From: Citrobacter arsenatis
Lineage (GTDB): Bacteria; Pseudomonadota; Gammaproteobacteria; Enterobacterales; Enterobacteriaceae
Assembly: GCF_004353845.1 (NCBI RefSeq)
Contig: NZ_CP037864.1
Location: 186,001-250,000 of the forward strand
DNA length: 64,000 nt
Direction of reading: 5' to 3'
Shown here: in pieces, positions 1-8,212 of the stretch
Numbering within the stretch: position 1 is the stretch's first letter
How the letters are laid out: each line of letters opens with the position of its first letter
Program-made: the position numbers and the translations under genes
Notes under the pieces: generated by a model
The model's input: the letters and a program-made list of their open reading frames with translations, nothing else
Databases searched by the model: none
What the model was told of the DNA's origin: nothing

Positions 1-60
1 ACAGACTAAAAATATTGCTTTTATCGTGTCGCTTTTGAGACTGGAAAAATAATGTTTCAT
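1..60 (-). CDS. Possible 5' end of a divergent gene, cut by the window edge
   Basis: A minus-strand ATG at 60-58 opens a frame that stays open to the left edge and reads MKHYFSSLKSDTIKAIFLVC. The first residues are polar and the last turn hydrophobic, as at the start of an inner-membrane protein. It lies head to head with the XRE-cupin regulator gene, and the gap between them carries a palindrome and a further half-site, so co-regulation is plausible. XRE-cupin regulators are often found beside AzlC-type branched-chain amino-acid exporters, but twenty residues cannot show that. No strong ribosome binding site is visible, so this is tentative. Confidence 0.4.
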   Translation of the reverse strand, partial: MKHYFSSLKSDTIKAIFLVC

Positions 61-122
61 ACCGTTTTAGCCATATCGAACGAATTTCCATTATAATGAA
101 CGGGACCAGTTAACTTTACAAG

Positions 123-139
123 TCGAACGATTCGTTCGA
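123..139. promoter_or_regulatory. 17-bp palindrome upstream of the XRE-cupin gene, likely operator
   Basis: TCGAACGA-T-TCGTTCGA is a perfect 8-bp inverted repeat about 23 bases before the regulator start. A third copy of the half-site, TCGAACGA, lies at 76-83, and a good -10 box (TATAAT) at 92-97 lies between them. This arrangement suggests autorepression and control of the divergent gene by the XRE protein. The binding itself is inferred. Confidence 0.6.
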
Positions 140-161
140 TATAAAAAACGTGGAGTCGTGA

Positions 162-710
162 ATGACCCAGCCCATCAGTATGATTGCGAAAAGCCTGGTG
201 CGTGAACGTCAGCGCACCGGTTTGTCGCTGGCGGAGATTGCCCGTCGCGCGGGGATTGCAAAATCGACACTCTCGCAATTGGAAGCGGGCAATGGCAATC
301 CTAGCCTGGAAACGCTCTGGTCGCTGTGTGTGGCGTTAGATATTCCCTTTGCTCGCCTGCTGGAGCCGCAGGAACAAAAAACGCAGGTGATTCGCCGCGG
401 CGAAGGGACAAAGGTGGTGGCTGAGCAGGCCCACTATCAGGCCATTTTACTGGCCGCCTGCCCACCGGGGGCGCGGCGGGATATCTATCTGCTGCTGACG
501 CAGCCGGGCGCGGATCGGATTTCACAGCCCCATCCGCCGGGATCGGTAGAACACATCATTGTGACGCAGGGTAAGGCGATGGTGGGATTGACGGAAGCGC
601 CGGAGGAGTTAGGCGAGGGCGACTATATTTGTTACCCCGCAGATCGGGCGCATATCTTTAAAGCGCTGGAGCCTGACACCCAGGCGATTCTGGTTTCTGA
701 GCAGAACTAA
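162..710 (+). CDS. XRE-family transcriptional regulator with C-terminal cupin domain
   Basis: This 182-residue protein has an N-terminal helix-turn-helix of the XRE/Cro type (about residues 10-65, with the motif SLAEIARRAGIAKSTLSQLE). A C-terminal cupin_2 barrel follows (about 105-175, with PHPPGSVEHI and a late YPADRAHIF strand). Such proteins are small-ligand-responsive local repressors whose cupin domain senses the effector. The ATG at 162 follows GGAG at 151-154. The upstream palindrome suggests autoregulation and control of the divergent gene at the left edge. The ligand cannot be read from the sequence. It is separated from the rha block by a REP element and is probably not part of it. 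Confidence 0.85.
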   Translation: MTQPISMIAKSLVRERQRTGLSLAEIARRAGIAKSTLSQLEAGNGNPSLETLWSLCVALDIPFARLLEPQEQKTQVIRRGEGTKVVAEQAHYQAILLAACPPGARRDIYLLLTQPGADRISQPHPPGSVEHIIVTQGKAMVGLTEAPEELGEGDYICYPADRAHIFKALEPDTQAILVSEQN

Positions 711-726
711 CTGTTCTGTTGCGTTG

Positions 727-764
727 TGCCGGATGCGGCGCGTTAGCGCCTTATCCGGCCTACA
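727..764. repeat. REP (PU) palindrome
   Basis: Single REP unit with the GCCGGAT...ATCCGGCC arms typical of enterobacteria, placed between the convergent ends of the XRE-cupin gene and rhaM. Confidence 0.85.
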
Positions 765-767
765 AGT

Positions 768-1082
768 CTATTGCAGATAAAACACTTCTTTTAGCTCTGC
801 GCTAACCGGGCTGTTGTCCGGGTTGGCCGGCATGACGTCACGCATATGCTTCCACCAACGCTGGCAAACGTCGGTGCTGGCGACAGCATTCCAGCGCGCT
901 TCGGACTCAATCTCAACGGTAGCAAACAGCAGGTTGCGCTCCTGATCGAGATAAATCGCGTAGTGATGGGCGCCGTGTTTTTTCAGCACTGCTTCCAGTT
1001 CTGGCCAGATGGGATTGTGTCGATGTTGATACTCAACGTGCGCGTCGGCATTCACCTGCATCACAAAGGCCTTGCGGATCAT
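768..1082 (-). CDS. rhaM: L-rhamnose mutarotase
   Basis: RhaM interconverts the alpha and beta anomers of L-rhamnose in the cytoplasm so that RhaA receives its preferred anomer. The 104-residue product begins MIRKAFVMQVNAD and keeps His22 in the HRHNPIWPELE segment, the catalytic histidine of the family, as well as the C-terminal RWWKHMRDVM motif. The length equals that of E. coli RhaM. The start at 1082 overlaps the stop of the lactaldehyde reductase gene by 4 bases (ATGA), so the two are translationally coupled at the end of the rha operon. A longer in-frame extension inside the upstream gene is not needed. Confidence 0.95.
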   Translation of the reverse strand: MIRKAFVMQVNADAHVEYQHRHNPIWPELEAVLKKHGAHHYAIYLDQERNLLFATVEIESEARWNAVASTDVCQRWWKHMRDVMPANPDNSPVSAELKEVFYLQ

Positions 1083-2227
1083 AACGCCTCCAGATACAGC
1101 TCGCGGACTTCGTCGCGGCTGGCGGTGCGCGGGTTGCACGGCGCACACGGATCGGCCAACGCTTTATCCAGCCAGCCTTCAATATCCTCTTTGGTCACGC
1201 CAAGGGAACTAAAACCCGCAGGAATACCAACACGCTTGCTGAGCGCACGAATCGCGTTGATAGCCTCCATGCTTGCCACTTCATCGCTCATACCACGGGT
1301 ATCGACACCCATCGCCTGCGCCACGCGGGCAAAGCGCGCCACGGCGTTCGGGCGATTAAAGTTTTCAATTACCGGCAGCAGGATGGCGTTGCAGACGCCG
1401 TGCGGCAGATTATGGGTTGCGCCCGGCTGGTGAGCCAGCGCATGCACCAGCCCCAGACCAGCGCTGTTGAATGCCATACCCGCCAGATACTGACCAAACG
1501 CCATTTGCTCGCGGGCTTCAAGGTTATGGCCATCGTCGACCGCTTTCGGTAGCCACAGGTTGATTAAGCGAATTGCTTCCAGCGCGTTGGCGTCGGTGAG
1601 CGGATGCGCGCCAACGGAAACATAGGCTTCCACCGCGTGGGTCAGGGCGTCCATACCGGTTGCGGCGGTGACGGAGGCCGGGATTTCCAGCATCACGCTG
1701 GCGTCATCCACGGCAATATCCGGAATGATATTCGGGTCGATGATCACCTCTTTGACCTTGCGGGCAGAGTCGATAATGACCGCGTTGCTGGTCATCTCTG
1801 CTGCCGTACCGGCGGTGGTATTGATGGCGACCAGCGGTACACCCGCATTTTTCACTTTGCCTACGCCGGAGTAAGCGGTAGAAGGGCCGGGGTTGGCGGT
1901 CAGGATCTTCACCGCTTTAGCGGTATCGATCGGGCTGCCGCCGCCGAAGGCAATAATGTAGTCACATTCTGCGCTTTGATATGCCACAAAACCTTGCTGC
2001 ACCAGCTCTTCTGTCGGGTTTGGGAACACCTCATCAAACAGGTGGTAAGACATTTGATGTTCATCCAGCGCGGCAAACAGGCTGTCCAGCAGGCCCAGCT
2101 TCACCAGTTGACCATCAGTGACGATCAGCGCTTTGCCCCATTGCTTATTCGCCACAAGATTCACCATATCGGCAATCGCGCCGGCGCCATGCAGGCTAAT
2201 TTTTGGCAGTGCCAACATAAAGCTCAT
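1079..2227 (-). CDS. Lactaldehyde reductase (FucO-type iron-dependent alcohol dehydrogenase) in the rha operon
   Basis: The 382-residue product matches the length of FucO (L-1,2-propanediol oxidoreductase), which reduces the L-lactaldehyde released by RhaD to L-1,2-propanediol with NADH. Visible features are the NAD-binding GGGSPIDTAK motif and the metal-ligand segments GMDALTHAVEA (Asp and His) and HALAHQPGATHNLPHG (His residues). The chosen ATG at 2227 follows AAGGAG. The frame continues 19 codons upstream, but those codons translate REP sequence. In E. coli K-12 the fuc-locus enzyme serves rhamnose too; here the gene lies between rhaD and rhaM and is coupled to rhaM by an ATGA overlap. Confidence 0.9.
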   Translation of the reverse strand: MSFMLALPKISLHGAGAIADMVNLVANKQWGKALIVTDGQLVKLGLLDSLFAALDEHQMSYHLFDEVFPNPTEELVQQGFVAYQSAECDYIIAFGGGSPIDTAKAVKILTANPGPSTAYSGVGKVKNAGVPLVAINTTAGTAAEMTSNAVIIDSARKVKEVIIDPNIIPDIAVDDASVMLEIPASVTAATGMDALTHAVEAYVSVGAHPLTDANALEAIRLINLWLPKAVDDGHNLEAREQMAFGQYLAGMAFNSAGLGLVHALAHQPGATHNLPHGVCNAILLPVIENFNRPNAVARFARVAQAMGVDTRGMSDEVASMEAINAIRALSKRVGIPAGFSSLGVTKEDIEGWLDKALADPCAPCNPRTASRDEVRELYLEAL

Positions 2228-2256
2228 GAATATTCTCCTTAATAATAGTAAGCCTT

Positions 2257-2353
2257 TGTAGGCCGGATCAGGCGAAGCCGCCATCCGGCGCCGTGTTATT
2301 GCCCGATGACGCTGCGCTTATCGGGCCTACGGGAAAGGAGCCGCCATCCGGCA
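2257..2353. repeat. BIME: REP cluster between rhaD and the lactaldehyde reductase gene
   Basis: Two complete REP palindromes in tandem (about 2257-2292 and 2300-2331) are followed by a partial unit (GCCGCCATCCGGC). They occupy most of the intercistronic gap inside the rha operon, where they could stabilise upstream mRNA or attenuate distal expression. Confidence 0.85.
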
Positions 2354-2370
2354 TTGGGTTGGGGGTGGTA

Positions 2371-3198
2371 TCAGTACAGCGCTATGGCGCTTGCCAGTGG
2401 CGTCACACCAAAACGTTTGCCAAGCGCAATCAGTTCTTCGCGCGTGATGGTCTGCTTCATACCGCCCATCGAATAAATTTTGACCAGAACCTCGGCGGAT
2501 TTCTCTGCGGTATCTATCAAACCGAACGCCTCGTCGAGAGTCGGTCCGCTACCGAACACGCCGTGGAACGGCCACAGTACCAGCGAATGTTTCTGCATTT
2601 CCTCGGCGGTCGCCTGGCCGATTTCATCAGTACCCGGCACTATCCACGGCAGAATGCCGACGCCATCCGGGAATACCACCAGGCACTCGGTGCTGCCTTC
2701 CCACAGTTTGCGGGTGATCAGCGCGGTGTTGTTTTCCAGCACGTAGGTCAGGGCGATCAGGTTAGTGGCATGGCAGTGCATGATCACGCGGTCTTTGCCG
2801 TTCGTCGCCTTAATGCGTTCGCAGTGGGAGAGGAAGTGCGCAGGCAACTCGGAAGTTGGTACCGCTTCGTGGGTCAGTCCCCAGAGGATGTGGTAGCCCG
2901 CGCCGTCGCTGTCTACTTTCACCACGCCCAAATTGGCTGCCGGATCGAGCTGAACGTTGCGGAAAAATTTGCCGGAACCGGTGACGATAAACGGCGTGTT
3001 CGCCAGCAGTGGCATCGGCTGACTTAGCGCGATATAGCGCGGTTTTTCATGGAAATCGGCGCTAAATGGTGCAATGTCTGCCTCATCCAGACGCAGCGTC
3101 AGGTTACCGCCGTTACGCTCGTCCCAGCCTTTCAACCACGCATCGGAAGTGGCTTTGATCATGCCCTGGACGAACCAGGAAGTAGTAATGTTTTGCAT
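2371..3198 (-). CDS. rhaD: Rhamnulose-1-phosphate aldolase
   Basis: RhaD cleaves L-rhamnulose 1-phosphate into dihydroxyacetone phosphate and L-lactaldehyde. The 275-residue class II aldolase has the zinc site of the family: His-x-His in VIMHCHATN (near 141/143) and a third His in WPFHGVFGSG (near 212). The catalytic Glu lies in VPTSELPAHF (near 117). It follows rhaA after a gap of about 140 bases filled with REP sequence. It belongs to the rhaBAD transcription unit driven from the rhaB-rhaS intergenic region. Confidence 0.97.
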   Translation of the reverse strand: MQNITTSWFVQGMIKATSDAWLKGWDERNGGNLTLRLDEADIAPFSADFHEKPRYIALSQPMPLLANTPFIVTGSGKFFRNVQLDPAANLGVVKVDSDGAGYHILWGLTHEAVPTSELPAHFLSHCERIKATNGKDRVIMHCHATNLIALTYVLENNTALITRKLWEGSTECLVVFPDGVGILPWIVPGTDEIGQATAEEMQKHSLVLWPFHGVFGSGPTLDEAFGLIDTAEKSAEVLVKIYSMGGMKQTITREELIALGKRFGVTPLASAIALY

Positions 3199-3240
3199 CT
3201 TCGGTGTTCCTGTTTATTGCCCGAACGTTATCGGGTCTTA

Positions 3241-3328
3241 CGTAGGCCGGATAAGCGAAGCGCCATCCGGCAATCGTGTTTCATTCATTGCCGGATGGCG
3301 ACGCGGGGCGTCTTATCCGGCCTACAAG
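3241..3328. repeat. BIME: REP pair between rhaA and rhaD
   Basis: Two REP units in opposite orientation (GTAGGCCGGATAAGCG...GCCATCCGGC, then GCCGGATGGCG...TTATCCGGCCTAC) form a BIME in the rhaA-rhaD gap. Confidence 0.88.
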
Positions 3329-3341
3329 TCTGGCGTCACGG

Positions 3342-4601
3342 TTAGCTACGTTTGCTTAAAATCTCTTTTTCATAGGCGCGCACGCTTTCCAGCCACTGGC
3401 TGCCCGCTGGCGTGTCGTGGCGCTTGCAATACATCTCCCAGACGGCCTGCCACGGCAGCGATTTTTGCTCTTCCAGCAGCGCCAGACGTGCGGTGTAGTC
3501 GCCGCTGGCTTCGAGCTGACGCAGTTGTTCGGTCGGTTCTAACAGCGCGCGCAGCAGCGCTTTTTTCATGTTGCGGGTGCCAATCACCCACGCGGCGATG
3601 CGGTTAATGGAAGCGTCGAAGAAGTCGAGTCCAATGTGTACGCGGTCGAACAGGTTGTGGCGGACGATCTCGCTGGCAATCGCCTGAGTTTCATCATCCA
3701 GCAGCACGACGTGGTCGCTGTCCCAACGCACCGGACGGCTGACGTGCAGCAGCAGGCGCGGTACGTACAGCATGGCGGCGGAGATTTTGTCGGAAATCAC
3801 TTCGGTCGGGTGGAAGTGACCCGCATCAAGGCATAGCGCGGTTTGACGGCTGGTGGCGTAACCCATGTAGAATTCGTTGGAGCCCACGGTGTAGCTTTCA
3901 GCGCCGATGCCAAACAGTTTGCTCTCGACGGCGTCGATATGGTGCGCCGGGTCGAGTTTCTCGCTGATCACGTCGTCCAGTGCTTCCAGCAGGCGCTGGC
4001 GCGGCGCTAAACGGTCAACGGTGATGTCTTTCATGCCATCTGGGATCCAGATGTTCATCACCGACGGCGTGCCCAACTGCTCGCCGAAGTACGCCGAGAC
4101 GCGACGGCTGGCTTTGCAGTGATCGATCCAGAACTGGCGAATGGTGTCGTCAGCATGCGCCAGCGTGAAGCCGTCGGCGCTCAGCGGGTGTGAGAAGCAG
4201 GACGGGTTGAAATCCAGCCCTAACTGGTTCGCTTTTGCCCACTCAACCCAGTTTTTGAAATGTTCAGGTTTGATTTGGTCGCGGGCAACCGGCGTATCCG
4301 ATTCCAGATAGATCGCGTGCAAATTCAGGCGTTTTGGCCCTGGGATCAGGCGTAGCGCCTGCTCCAGATCGGCCCGCAGTTCGCTGGCGTTACGCGCTTT
4401 GCCCGGATAGTTGCCGGTAGCCTGAATACCGCCAGTGAGCGAGCCTTCCGGATTCTCGAAACCGGCGACATCATCGCCCTGCCAGCAGTGCATGGAGACC
4501 GGCAGACGATCGAGCTGGCGTAAGGCCGCCTCGACATCAATACCTACCGCGGCGAAACGCAGTTTTGCCAGTTCCCAGGCTTGTTCAAGTTGAGTGGTCA
4601 T
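3342..4601 (-). CDS. rhaA: L-rhamnose isomerase
   Basis: RhaA converts L-rhamnose to L-rhamnulose in the cytoplasm, the first committed catabolic step. The 419-residue product starts MTTQLEQAWELAKLRF and is close to the E. coli enzyme throughout, including the metal-binding TIM-barrel segments LDAGHFHPTEVISDK and RWDSDHVVLLDDE. The ATG at 4601 is preferred over an ATG two codons upstream because it gives the family length and the ATGA overlap with the rhaB stop, which indicates translational coupling. Confidence 0.97.
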   Translation of the reverse strand: MTTQLEQAWELAKLRFAAVGIDVEAALRQLDRLPVSMHCWQGDDVAGFENPEGSLTGGIQATGNYPGKARNASELRADLEQALRLIPGPKRLNLHAIYLESDTPVARDQIKPEHFKNWVEWAKANQLGLDFNPSCFSHPLSADGFTLAHADDTIRQFWIDHCKASRRVSAYFGEQLGTPSVMNIWIPDGMKDITVDRLAPRQRLLEALDDVISEKLDPAHHIDAVESKLFGIGAESYTVGSNEFYMGYATSRQTALCLDAGHFHPTEVISDKISAAMLYVPRLLLHVSRPVRWDSDHVVLLDDETQAIASEIVRHNLFDRVHIGLDFFDASINRIAAWVIGTRNMKKALLRALLEPTEQLRQLEASGDYTARLALLEEQKSLPWQAVWEMYCKRHDTPAGSQWLESVRAYEKEILSKRS

Positions 4602-6067
4602 GCGCAAAGCTCCTTTGTCTGTCGTAGTGATTGAAACTGCGCCTGGTAGCGGGCAATTTCACTTTCAGGATTTGGAATGAAGGTGGTCAGGTCGTAGTTG
4701 GCGCGCACAACCTGACGGAAATCATCGACGTTGCTAAGCTCGTCCAGCGTCATTAACTGGATGCCAATATTGCCGAGCGTGGAGGCCTCAATTGGCCCGG
4801 ACATCACGCGAATACCGCAGGCATCCGCGCACAGTTGGTTCAGTAAGGCGTTCTGGCAGCCGCCACCGACGATGTGCAGTTGGCTAAACGCTGCGCCACG
4901 CAGGAGTGCCAGCTCTTGCAGGATGTCGGCATACAGCAACGCCAGGCTGTCGAAGATACAGCGCGCCAGTTCGGCGTTTTGCAGGGGAACAGGTTGACCC
5001 GATTCACGGCATGCCGCCTGAATTTCCGCGCTCATGTCGTCGGGATTGATAAAGCGATCGTCGTTCGGGTTTATCAGGAACTGGCAGGCCGGCAGCGCTT
5101 GCGTTTCGGTGATAAGCGTTGGCAGGTCGGTAATCTGGCGCTCTTTTAAAACGCGCTGGAGCAGCCATAACCCCATAATATTTTTCAGTACACGGTAGCG
5201 CCCTTCCGCGCCTCCTTCGTTGGTGATGTTTGCCGCCAGCGCCGCATCATTGGTATACGGCGTTCTGCTCTCAAAACCCATCAGTGACCAGGTACCAGAA
5301 GAGAGATACGCGCTGTTTTGATCGGCCAGCGGCGAAGCAATAACCGCGCTGGCGGTGTCGTGACTGGCGACGGCCACGACCGGAATGTGATTTTTCTGCG
5401 GGCAAATCCAGTAGCCAATGACGTTCCCTGGATGCGTCGGGCGACCAAACCAGGCTTTGTCTGCCCCGGTCCACGCCAGCAGCGTGTCATCCCAGTCGTC
5501 AGTATTGATATTGACGAGCTGCGTGGTGGTGGCGTTGGTGTATTCCCAGTTCATTTCGCCGGTCAGGCGAAAGCTAAAGTAGTCGGGGATCAGCAGGGCA
5601 TGGGCCACCTGCGGGAGCAGCTCTGGCTGCTGTTCAACCAGCGCACGCAACTGATACAGGGTATTAAAGGGCAGAAACTGAATACCGCTACGGCGGTAAA
5701 TTTCACTTTTACCCGGTTGCGCCATCGCCTGCGACATGATGCCAGTCGTGCGGCTGTCACGGTAAGAGACCGGCAGACCTACACGTTGACCGGCGTTATC
5801 GATCAGGACGTAATCCACGCCCCAGGTATCGATGCCGATGCTGTCGATCCGAATGCCTGCATCGCAGACTTTCTTCAGACCAAGACGAATGTCGTTTTCC
5901 AGGCTGTCGATGTCCCAGGTGTCGAAACCGTCTGTTTTTTGCAGACAGTTAACGAAACGGTGGATTTCACGCAGCGTCAGGGTGCGGTGTTCACTGTCGT
6001 AACGCGCCAGCATTACGCGCCCACTGGATGCGCCGAGATCGACAGCGACACAATGGCGAAAAGTCAT
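4598..6067 (-). CDS. rhaB: Rhamnulokinase
   Basis: RhaB phosphorylates L-rhamnulose at O1 using ATP. The 489-residue FGGY-family kinase has the N-terminal phosphate-binding DLGASSGRVML motif, the catalytic Asp in VAVASHDTASAV (near 237), and the C-terminal adenosine motif IVGGGCQNALLNQL. It is the first gene of the operon, reading away from rhaS. Expression is expected to need RhaS plus CRP; a CRP site lies about 115 bases upstream of the start. Confidence 0.97.
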   Translation of the reverse strand: MTFRHCVAVDLGASSGRVMLARYDSEHRTLTLREIHRFVNCLQKTDGFDTWDIDSLENDIRLGLKKVCDAGIRIDSIGIDTWGVDYVLIDNAGQRVGLPVSYRDSRTTGIMSQAMAQPGKSEIYRRSGIQFLPFNTLYQLRALVEQQPELLPQVAHALLIPDYFSFRLTGEMNWEYTNATTTQLVNINTDDWDDTLLAWTGADKAWFGRPTHPGNVIGYWICPQKNHIPVVAVASHDTASAVIASPLADQNSAYLSSGTWSLMGFESRTPYTNDAALAANITNEGGAEGRYRVLKNIMGLWLLQRVLKERQITDLPTLITETQALPACQFLINPNDDRFINPDDMSAEIQAACRESGQPVPLQNAELARCIFDSLALLYADILQELALLRGAAFSQLHIVGGGCQNALLNQLCADACGIRVMSGPIEASTLGNIGIQLMTLDELSNVDDFRQVVRANYDLTTFIPNPESEIARYQAQFQSLRQTKELCA

Positions 6068-6367
6068 AGCGAGGTCCTTCTGAGTTTTATTGCACTCAGT
6101 CTAAGAACCCCGGGAAAAGCGTACCTTCTTGACAGTGACAGCCCCAATTAGCGGCTGGCAACACGGCAAAGGTGAACGTGATGCTGTTCACAGTTTCCAC
6201 TAATAGCGTGGATTTTGGCGGATGTGACGTCTTCCGCATTTCCCGATCTTTCCCGCCATTTCTTGAAGAATTAACCGTGTTTACGCACTTTGGCGTCAAA
6301 AATTTAAGGTGAGGGTAGTAACCCTTAATTACTATTCAGCCATATTCGTTAATCAGGGGGAGCTGTC
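6068..6367. promoter_or_regulatory. Divergent rhaB / rhaS control region
   Basis: This 300-base gap holds the back-to-back promoters of rhaBAD and rhaSR. In E. coli the equivalent region binds RhaS (rhaBAD side), RhaR (rhaSR side) and CRP. The CRP site is clear here. The RhaS and RhaR half-sites are degenerate and could not be fixed by eye, but the stretches 6123-6172 and 6230-6310 are where they would lie by homology. rhaS has a GGGGGAG ribosome binding site just before 6368. Confidence 0.8.
6175..6194. promoter_or_regulatory. CRP site for rhaBAD
   Basis: CGTGA-TGCTGT-TCACA (6177-6192) fits the CRP consensus TGTGA-N6-TCACA with one mismatch. Its centre is about 117 bases upstream of the rhaB start. 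This agrees with the -92.5 CRP position known for E. coli rhaBAD if transcription starts about 24 bases before rhaB. Confidence 0.75.
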
Positions 6368-7216
6368 ATGACCGTACTGCATTGCGTGGATTTTTTTCCG
6401 ACAGGTAAAGCACCAGTGGCTATCGAACCACGCCTTCCTCAACCCGCGTTTCCTGAGCATCACCATGATTTTCATGAAATTGTGGTGGTCGAGCATGGAA
6501 CGGGGATCCATGTATTCAACGGACAGCCTTACACCATCAGCGGCGGTACGGTGTGTTTCGTGCGCGATCATGACAGGCATTTATACGAACATACTGACAA
6601 TCTGTGTCTGACCAATGTTCTGTATCGCTCCCCGGATGCGTTTCAATTTCTGGCCGGGCTGAATCAGCTTTTGCCTCAGGAACAAAATGGGCAGTATCCC
6701 TCCCACTGGCGTGTAAACCAGGGCGTATTGCAGCAGGTTCGGCACCTGGTAGGGCAGATGGAAACGCTCGGCGAGGGGATGGATACGCCGACGGCGGCAA
6801 ATCGCGAGATCCTGTTCATGCAGTTGCTGGTGCTGCTGCGTAAAAGCAGCCTGATGGAAGCGGCCACTGATAACGATGCGCGTCTTAACCTTTTGATGGC
6901 GTGGCTGGAAGATAACTTTGCCGACGATGTGTGCTGGGAGGCGTTGGCCGAGAAGTTTTCGCTCTCTTTACGCACTTTGCACCGCCAGCTTAAACAGCAA
7001 ACAGGGCTGACGCCGCAGCGCTACCTTAATCGTCTGCGGCTGATTAAAGCCAGGCATCTGCTTCGTCACAGTGATGACAGCGTGACAGAGATCGCCTATC
7101 TCTGCGGTTTTGGCGACAGTAACCACTTTTCGACGCTTTTTCGCCGTGAGTTCAAGTGGTCACCACGCGATATTCGTCAGGGGCGCGATCTCGTTGTGGC
7201 AAGCAGCCTCCAGTAA
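6368..7216 (+). CDS. rhaS: L-rhamnose operon activator RhaS (AraC/XylS family)
   Basis: RhaS binds L-rhamnose and activates rhaBAD and rhaT. The 282-residue protein has an N-terminal cupin-like sugar-binding domain (about 1-165, with FPEHHHDFHEIVVVEHG) and two C-terminal AraC helix-turn-helix motifs (about 180-275: LSLRTLHRQLKQQTG and VTEIAYLCGFGDSNHFSTLF). It is divergent from rhaBAD. The start at 6368 follows a strong GGGGGAG. It is slightly longer than the E. coli protein (278) because of small linker insertions and a different C-terminus. Confidence 0.96.
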   Translation: MTVLHCVDFFPTGKAPVAIEPRLPQPAFPEHHHDFHEIVVVEHGTGIHVFNGQPYTISGGTVCFVRDHDRHLYEHTDNLCLTNVLYRSPDAFQFLAGLNQLLPQEQNGQYPSHWRVNQGVLQQVRHLVGQMETLGEGMDTPTAANREILFMQLLVLLRKSSLMEAATDNDARLNLLMAWLEDNFADDVCWEALAEKFSLSLRTLHRQLKQQTGLTPQRYLNRLRLIKARHLLRHSDDSVTEIAYLCGFGDSNHFSTLFRREFKWSPRDIRQGRDLVVASSLQ

Positions 7217-7271
7217 CGCGAAAGCTATCAACGTTTTTTACCGCCGAATCTCAGATAATCATGTCCCTTAA

Positions 7272-7351
7272 CGCCGGATGGCGGCTACGCCTTATCCGGC
7301 CTACGTGTCACGTAATCTGTAGGTCGGATAAGGCGTAGCCGCCATCCGACA
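7272..7351. repeat. BIME: REP pair between rhaS and rhaR
   Basis: Two inverted REP units (GCCGGATGGCGGCTACGCC...ATCCGGCC, then GTCGGATAAGGCG...GCCATCCGAC) fill most of the roughly 147-base gap between two genes usually transcribed together. The second unit ends at the rhaR ribosome binding site, which could affect rhaR translation or mRNA stability. Confidence 0.88.
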
Positions 7352-7363
7352 GGGAATATTGTG

Positions 7364-8212
7364 ATGGCGAACCATCTGGTCCTTCTGAAATCAGACTTTT
7401 TTGCGCATGAGCAGCAGGCTGTCGCCGTGGCCGATCGTTATCCGCAGGATGTCTTTGCTGAGCATACCCATGAGTTTTGCGAGCTGGTGTTGGTCTGGCG
7501 CGGTAATGGTCTGCATGTCCTTAACGATCGCCCGTACCGGGTAACCCGTGGCGATCTGTTTTACATTCGTGCCGAAGATAAACACTCCTACACTTCCGTT
7601 AACGACCTGGTGTTACAAAATATCATCTACTGTCCGGAACGATTGACGCTGAACGTTGACTGGCAAGGGGCGATCCCCGGATTTGACGGTACGCCGAGGC
7701 AGCCGCACTGGCGACTCGGCAGTGTTGGCATGACCCAGGCCCGGCAGGTGATAAGCCAGCTTGAGCATGAAAGTAATCAACGTGATGCGCAGGCTTTCAC
7801 CATGGCTGAGCTGCTGTTCGGGCAACTGGTGACCCATCTTAAACGCCATCGTTACGCCACGGATACGCTTCCGGCGACCTCGAGTGAAACGCTGCTGGAT
7901 AAACTGATCACCGCGCTAGCCGGTAGCCATGAACATGCGTTCGAACTGGATAAGTTTTGTGAGGGTGAACGGTGCAGCGAGCGCGTTTTGCGCCAGCAGT
8001 TTCGCAGCCAGACCGGGATGACCATCAACCAGTACCTGCGCCAGGTGCGGGTCTGCCATGCCCAGTATCTGCTCAAACATAGTCGGTTGATGATTAGTGA
8101 GATTTCCATGCGTTGCGGCTTTGAGGACAGTAACTACTTTTCGGTGGTGTTCACGCGCGAAACCGGGATGACGCCAAGCCAGTGGCGTCATCTCAGCACC
8201 CAGCCCGCTTAG
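7364..8212 (+). CDS. rhaR: rhaSR activator RhaR (AraC/XylS family)
   Basis: RhaR is the rhamnose-responsive activator of its own operon rhaSR. The 282-residue protein has an N-terminal sugar-binding cupin domain (FAEHTHEFCELVLVWRGNG) and a C-terminal double helix-turn-helix (CSERVLRQQFRSQTG and ISMRCGFEDSNYFSVVF). The ATG at 7364 aligns with the E. coli N-terminus and is 8 bases after AGGGA; a GTG at 7361 is an alternative in the same frame. Its stop overlaps the rhaT stop on the other strand within TTAG, so the convergent genes share their last bases. Confidence 0.95.
   Translation: MANHLVLLKSDFFAHEQQAVAVADRYPQDVFAEHTHEFCELVLVWRGNGLHVLNDRPYRVTRGDLFYIRAEDKHSYTSVNDLVLQNIIYCPERLTLNVDWQGAIPGFDGTPRQPHWRLGSVGMTQARQVISQLEHESNQRDAQAFTMAELLFGQLVTHLKRHRYATDTLPATSSETLLDKLITALAGSHEHAFELDKFCEGERCSERVLRQQFRSQTGMTINQYLRQVRVCHAQYLLKHSRLMISEISMRCGFEDSNYFSVVFTRETGMTPSQWRHLSTQPA

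Noticed and set aside
2228..2284. Nineteen-codon N-terminal extension of the lactaldehyde reductase starting MAASPDPAYK
   Set aside because: The extension translates a REP palindrome; the internal ATG has a good AAGGAG and gives the family length.
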